This document shows, one piece after another, positions 21,317 to 24,703 of a stretch of DNA of 24,703 nt. Each line of letters opens with the position of its first letter. Position 1 is the first letter of the stretch. The notes below the pieces were generated by a model that saw only the letters and a program-made list of their open reading frames with translations, made no database searches and had not been told where the DNA came from. The position numbers and the translations under genes were made by a program. This DNA comes from a virus. The stretch is from positions 1 to 24,703 of the IMG/VR virus record IMGVR_UViG_3300032291_001844; one strand, given 5' to 3'.

Positions 21317-22301
21317 TACAGCAGACTAAACGACCATCTTCAAATGTGTCTTTATTCCAGCTGTCTTCTACTTGATTAAACCATTGTATACATTTATCTA
21401 AGCTGTATTCTAATGCATTATTTTTAGAAATTAACGGAGCTATCTGTGCATTAACCGCTTCGTGATATTCCCCCTTGCCATAAGTTTTAGGATTGAATCC
21501 CATATAACAGCAAGGATATACATCGCCTATCGAGCTAATATAAATTGATCGTGCTTTTTTGGTATAACAATCTATGTTATCTTTAGGTTTGATGTAAGGT
21601 ATAATATCTTCTAATAAAATCATGTCCGTGCGTTTTTTATGGAACAATATTTCAAAACTAGTTTCACCTTGATAATTGCCTAATATATGTAACAAATTAC
21701 CCTGTTTATCATATACTGGTCCACTATCTCTTCCATGATCTATCAATTCAAAATCTGTAAATCCTAATTGTTTTGCTAACTTTTTACAGTCGTTAATTTG
21801 ATGTTTGTTATGATCAAATCTTATCATTTTCCATACAGCCATTCCGCCTGCTGATATAAAAATTTTAGCATTTTTTATAATAGTTTTCCAATTGGTATTT
21901 TGTCTATACAAATGATGTGTGTCTTCTAATCCATCTAAACAAAATAAAACATTTACTTTTGCTTGGGCCAATCGTTGCCAAAAAGATTTATCTCTGGCAG
22001 ATGCATTAGTACTGATGTCTATAATTAAATTTTTGTTTTGTGATCTAAAATATTCAACGATATCCGGTGTTTCTGGATTCATCACAGCATCACCAAAATT
22101 ACCATTGATATTGATACGATTCAATTGTTTTAAAAGTGCAGAAGTGAAAATATGTTTGGCATTATCTAATGTTAGATTAGCCTCAACATATCCATCATTG
22201 TAAGGATACCCACGAAAATTACGGGGACATAAAGGACATCGAGCATTACATAGGGATGAGATTTCTAGATGAATTTCTCTAATCTGATCATAGGATATCA
22301 T
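21252..22301 (-). CDS. Radical SAM/SPASM-like protein (paralogue A)
   Basis: The 349-residue protein has CNARCPLC (Cys18, Cys22, Cys25) as the cluster motif and GNFGDAVMNP (67-76) in the place of the GGEP motif. The C-terminus has Cys245, a Cys264-Cys265 pair, Cys304, Cys327-Cys328 and Cys332, fitting a SPASM auxiliary-cluster domain. The product is thus a candidate peptide or macromolecule modifier. It is clearly related to the gene on the other side of the helicase: both share STN-x-S, a FWQ/WWQ-x-L, a VWKMIRF/IWKYIPF block and ELGF. Its ATG overlaps the helicase stop (ATGA). The coding sequence is AT-rich next to the helicase. Substrate unknown. Confidence 0.85.
   Translation of the reverse strand: MISYDQIREIHLEISSLCNARCPLCPRNFRGYPYNDGYVEANLTLDNAKHIFTSALLKQLNRININGNFGDAVMNPETPDIVEYFRSQNKNLIIDISTNASARDKSFWQRLAQAKVNVLFCLDGLEDTHHLYRQNTNWKTIIKNAKIFISAGGMAVWKMIRFDHNKHQINDCKKLAKQLGFTDFELIDHGRDSGPVYDKQGNLLHILGNYQGETSFEILFHKKRTDMILLEDIIPYIKPKDNIDCYTKKARSIYISSIGDVYPCCYMGFNPKTYGKGEYHEAVNAQIAPLISKNNALEYSLDKCIQWFNQVEDSWNKDTFEDGRLVCCNDNCGFDKYSKLEQDLAETHP
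21291..21299 (-). promoter_or_regulatory. Late-promoter-like box before the 97-residue gene
   Basis: GATAAATAC on the minus strand lies within the overlap of the radical SAM gene and the annotated start of the 97-residue gene. If used, transcripts would start downstream of the first ATG, favouring a later start codon and marking the switch from replication to late genes. Confidence 0.4.
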
Positions 22302-23692
22302 TCTGAGGTATTCTTAAGACCAGCTAACATGCTCTTAAGTTTGCTACTGTCCACACCTGCTTGTATCTTAGATTCTTCGCCGGGTGCTACTGTTGAATTT
22401 GTTTTGATCTGACTTAGGATATTAGTTGCACCAACTCCACGCAATCCGCTTTCCTGTGCTTCTTCACCTGGATCTGTAATACGCAGTGTTTCTAAATCAA
22501 ATTCCAGATCTACTTTCATACCCACGCCACTTGAACTACGTGTCTTCATAAGTTGCAGTTGATAACGACCCCGCTCACGCATGGCACGGCTAGTAAAGAT
22601 ACCAAACACGTTATCAGCTGTGTTGATCTTACTTAACCCGCCTGCGATATGACTATGGTCAAATTCAATCTCTTCAACTGCACCACGATTAAGTTGTGAC
22701 GCTGTAATCATTAATATGTTTAACTCACGTGCTAAATTTCTTAACTCTTCTGACACATATTTGTCTTTGACAAACAAGTCATTTGGGCTGACTTTAGCAC
22801 TTACAGGCATGACCAAATCCAAATAGTCTACCATGATAAAGTCTATTCGTAATCCTGTTTGTACTTGTAATTCTTTAAGATAAGATCTAATTTGATTTAC
22901 ATTACTCTGTGCTGGCATATACTTGATACGTAAAGCACCCGACTTCTTACCTACCATTTTAACTTTCATTTCAACTGTGTCAAGATCCTTGAACACTTCT
23001 TTGGTGCTACAGTTAGCTACCATACTGTCCATACGCATAGCGCACAAGCCTTCACTGAGTTCTAATGTTAAGAACACACCGTTAAGTCCTTGTGTACACC
23101 AATTAATAGCGATGTTCTGCATGAATAAACTTTTACCTGAACCCGATCCACCTGCAAAGATATTAAGTTCACCACGGTTCATACCACCAAATAATCGTTT
23201 ATCAAGAGTTGGCCAACCAGTGCTTACCTGCCCGTTATTGCTCTTGATCGCCAACAATCTAGCACGTGGATCCAAGAAATAGTCAGTGCCCATGTCTTTG
23301 GTTAATGATATTTGTACTGCATCTTTGATTAGTTTTTCTACAGGATCATAATCACCTTTTTCTAGCAAGTCTGCTGATTTGAGGATCGCCCGTTCTAATT
23401 CATTCCTGCGAGTAAAGCCTTCAAACTCCGCCATGAACCAACTGTAGTGATCTTCTGTCAGATCTGGTACACGTTTAAGATCAACGCTGGTAACTGCTTT
23501 TACCTGCTCATGTGTGGGCATGGCTTTATGATCATCAGTGTGTGACTTGATAAACTTAGCCACTTCACGTAGACTTCGATCAAAGTTTTCTGGATTATAG
23601 ATATTCTGCACACGCACATAGCTCTGTGCATCTTCTAGCATCATTTCTAAAAATAGTTTCTGTAGTTCTGGGGAGTATTCTTTCGTTGTCAT
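22298..23692 (-). CDS. gp41: Replicative DNA helicase (T4 gp41/DnaB family)
   Basis: The 464-residue protein has the RecA-fold motor: Walker A GGSGSGKS at 181-188, Walker B in DFIMVDYLDLV with Asp289, and a sensor-like TASQLNRG near 330-337. An arginine-rich RERGRYQLQLMKTR near 370-385 fits the arginine finger and late motifs. The N-terminal 130 residues are helical, as in gp41 and DnaB. It unwinds the replication fork as a hexamer in the 5'-3' direction and pairs with a primase, which is not in the window. Its ends overlap the two flanking radical SAM genes by 4 bases each. Confidence 0.94.
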   Translation of the reverse strand: MTTKEYSPELQKLFLEMMLEDAQSYVRVQNIYNPENFDRSLREVAKFIKSHTDDHKAMPTHEQVKAVTSVDLKRVPDLTEDHYSWFMAEFEGFTRRNELERAILKSADLLEKGDYDPVEKLIKDAVQISLTKDMGTDYFLDPRARLLAIKSNNGQVSTGWPTLDKRLFGGMNRGELNIFAGGSGSGKSLFMQNIAINWCTQGLNGVFLTLELSEGLCAMRMDSMVANCSTKEVFKDLDTVEMKVKMVGKKSGALRIKYMPAQSNVNQIRSYLKELQVQTGLRIDFIMVDYLDLVMPVSAKVSPNDLFVKDKYVSEELRNLARELNILMITASQLNRGAVEEIEFDHSHIAGGLSKINTADNVFGIFTSRAMRERGRYQLQLMKTRSSSGVGMKVDLEFDLETLRITDPGEEAQESGLRGVGATNILSQIKTNSTVAPGEESKIQAGVDSSKLKSMLAGLKNTSE

Positions 23693-24597
23693 AGTTTAGG
23701 GCAATTAAAAGTACAGTAATTTAGTTTAGCATCTTCTAGTGTAGAATAAAAGTCTTTAAGGTAATCTAAAACTTGTGTAATAGTAGTTTTACTTATGTCG
23801 TAGTGATCTTTGTTCTTATAGAATTCGGTTTTATAATAAAATCTATGATCTCCTGCAAAACAACAGGAAGTATAAAATCCATCAGCTGATATATAATGTT
23901 GGGAATTATCAATCTTGCATTTTGGTGTTATTTCTCCCGTTCTTTCCAGATTATTTTTCCACTTAACTATGCTATCACTACGAATAGTAGTATTGTGTTT
24001 ATTTGGTTTTAACCAATCATCTTCTCCGTCCCATCTGTCACTTGGCCTTACTGAAAATTCATCAAACCCAAGTTCTTTAGATAATTTATTAACCTGATCG
24101 ATATCATTCTCATTGAATGAAAATGGAATATATTTCCAAATTGATTTTACATGAGAATTAGTTACTGTATCAACACCCCAATGAATTGATTCCCAATCAG
24201 CATTTATCCTATACTGTGTAAAATTATCAGGAGTTCCGTCGATGGCAAAAATTATCGTATCATCTTTATCTAATAGCGAAACTAATTGTTGCCACCAGAT
24301 TTTTGTTTTGTAACTGCCGTTAGTGGACAAACTTATTATGCATCTTTGTTCTTTAAAATAGTTAATCATTTCAAACAGTTGATCGTAATATATAGGATCA
24401 CCATAATTTCCGCAAAGATTTATACCTTTGCCTGTGAGATCTATATCTAAAAATGATTTTAAATGATCTAGATTTAAATTTTTATTTGTCCAACGTTTAG
24501 GAAATTGTTCAATAAATTTTGTGCGACTACAACGAGGGCACTTTAAGGTGCACATATTTGTAGGTTCGATATGCAAGCCTTGTAGTTGATCAAGCAT
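23689..24597 (-). CDS. Radical SAM/SPASM-like protein (paralogue B)
   Basis: The 302-residue product has CTLKCPRC (Cys16, Cys20, Cys23) and CGNYGDPIYY (62-71) in the GGEP position. Auxiliary cysteines are Cys227, the Cys245-Cys246 pair, Cys295 and Cys299. It is a diverged copy of the radical SAM protein at 21252-22301, about 45 residues shorter. Its coding sequence is AT-rich compared with the helicase gene. It overlaps the preceding unidentified gene by 8 bases and the helicase by 4, so it is embedded in the replication operon. Possible targets include phage or host proteins or a peptide; nothing in the sequence identifies one. Confidence 0.84.
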   Translation of the reverse strand: MLDQLQGLHIEPTNMCTLKCPRCSRTKFIEQFPKRWTNKNLNLDHLKSFLDIDLTGKGINLCGNYGDPIYYDQLFEMINYFKEQRCIISLSTNGSYKTKIWWQQLVSLLDKDDTIIFAIDGTPDNFTQYRINADWESIHWGVDTVTNSHVKSIWKYIPFSFNENDIDQVNKLSKELGFDEFSVRPSDRWDGEDDWLKPNKHNTTIRSDSIVKWKNNLERTGEITPKCKIDNSQHYISADGFYTSCCFAGDHRFYYKTEFYKNKDHYDISKTTITQVLDYLKDFYSTLEDAKLNYCTFNCPKL

Positions 24598-24703
24598 ACA
24601 ATTTTTTCTTCATTAGTTCAATCTTGAGTTTACTCGTCTGCTTGCTGTCTAAGATAGTTTTTAGAACAAACAACTTGCCATATTTTACCACTGCTTCATT
24701 TAC
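24590..24703 (-). CDS. C-terminal 37 residues of an unidentified gene (start outside window)
   Basis: The minus-strand frame is open to the right edge and ends at TGA 24590-24592. The visible end is VNEAVVKYGKLFVLKTILDS, then KQTSKLKIELMKKKLYA. It overlaps the radical SAM start by 8 bases. In T4-like phages a recombination or replication protein often precedes gp41, but these residues are too few to name one. Confidence 0.7.
   Translation of the reverse strand, partial: VNEAVVKYGKLFVLKTILDSKQTSKLKIELMKKKLYA

Noticed and set aside
22923-23282. Plus-strand open frame inside the helicase gene
   Set aside because: Fully antisense to the Walker A/B region of a certain gene; no ribosome site.

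Overview
The window looks like part of the genome of a large T4-like tailed phage (myovirus) from an aquatic environment. Genes are tightly packed with many 1-, 4- and 8-base overlaps. The replication and nucleotide genes are of phage type: a gp41/DnaB-like helicase, class I ribonucleotide reductase NrdA/NrdB with a glutaredoxin, a RecB/Cas4-like exonuclease and a 5'-nucleotidase. Several small proteins have the look of conserved families in marine T4-like phages. The host is probably a proteobacterium, because the phage IscU and IscA closely resemble the proteobacterial Isc proteins as remembered; this is inference. I saw no tRNA, rRNA, CRISPR array, insertion sequence, integrase or capsid/terminase gene. 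No gene-free stretch exceeds about 125 bases.

Layout. (a) 1-2170, plus strand: the 3' part of a DNA methyltransferase, a small conserved protein and a metallophosphoesterase. (b) 2192-3464, minus: a class I glutamine amidotransferase and a ferritin-like diiron protein. (c) 3589-5870, plus: a very AT-rich pair (an unknown protein and a PP-loop ATPase), then a HAD 5'-nucleotidase. (d) 5844-11209, minus: small phage proteins, an HExxH metalloprotein, glutaredoxin, NrdB, NrdA and a conserved unknown. (e) 11212-14332, minus: a fibre-like structural protein, an exonuclease, a three-gene Fe-S assembly operon (iscU, a 58-residue DUF1289 gene, iscA) and a radical SAM protein. (f) 14346-21316, minus: a probable late/virion block of small proteins, a coiled-coil membrane protein, a self-contained 123-residue gene with its own promoter-like box and terminator, a ligase-fold candidate and two large low-complexity proteins. 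(g) 21252-24703, minus: two paralogous radical SAM proteins on either side of the replicative helicase, then the end of an unidentified gene.

How the genes may work together. NrdA/B, glutaredoxin and the 5'-nucleotidase serve deoxynucleotide supply. The helicase, exonuclease and methyltransferase act on DNA. The unusual theme is iron and radical chemistry: three radical SAM proteins with extra C-terminal cysteines, an IscU/IscA/DUF1289 cluster-assembly operon, a diiron ferritin-like protein and the diiron NrdB. The Fe-S operon could supply clusters to the phage radical SAM enzymes, whose substrates are unknown. The PP-loop ATPase with its unknown partner is a second candidate for an undescribed modification activity. 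These links are inferred from gene content and position.

Regulation. A box resembling the T4-type late promoter (core TAAATA) sits in several of the short minus-strand spacers, before the diiron protein, fibre-like protein, iscU, a radical SAM gene and several late genes. One clear rho-independent terminator follows the 123-residue gene.
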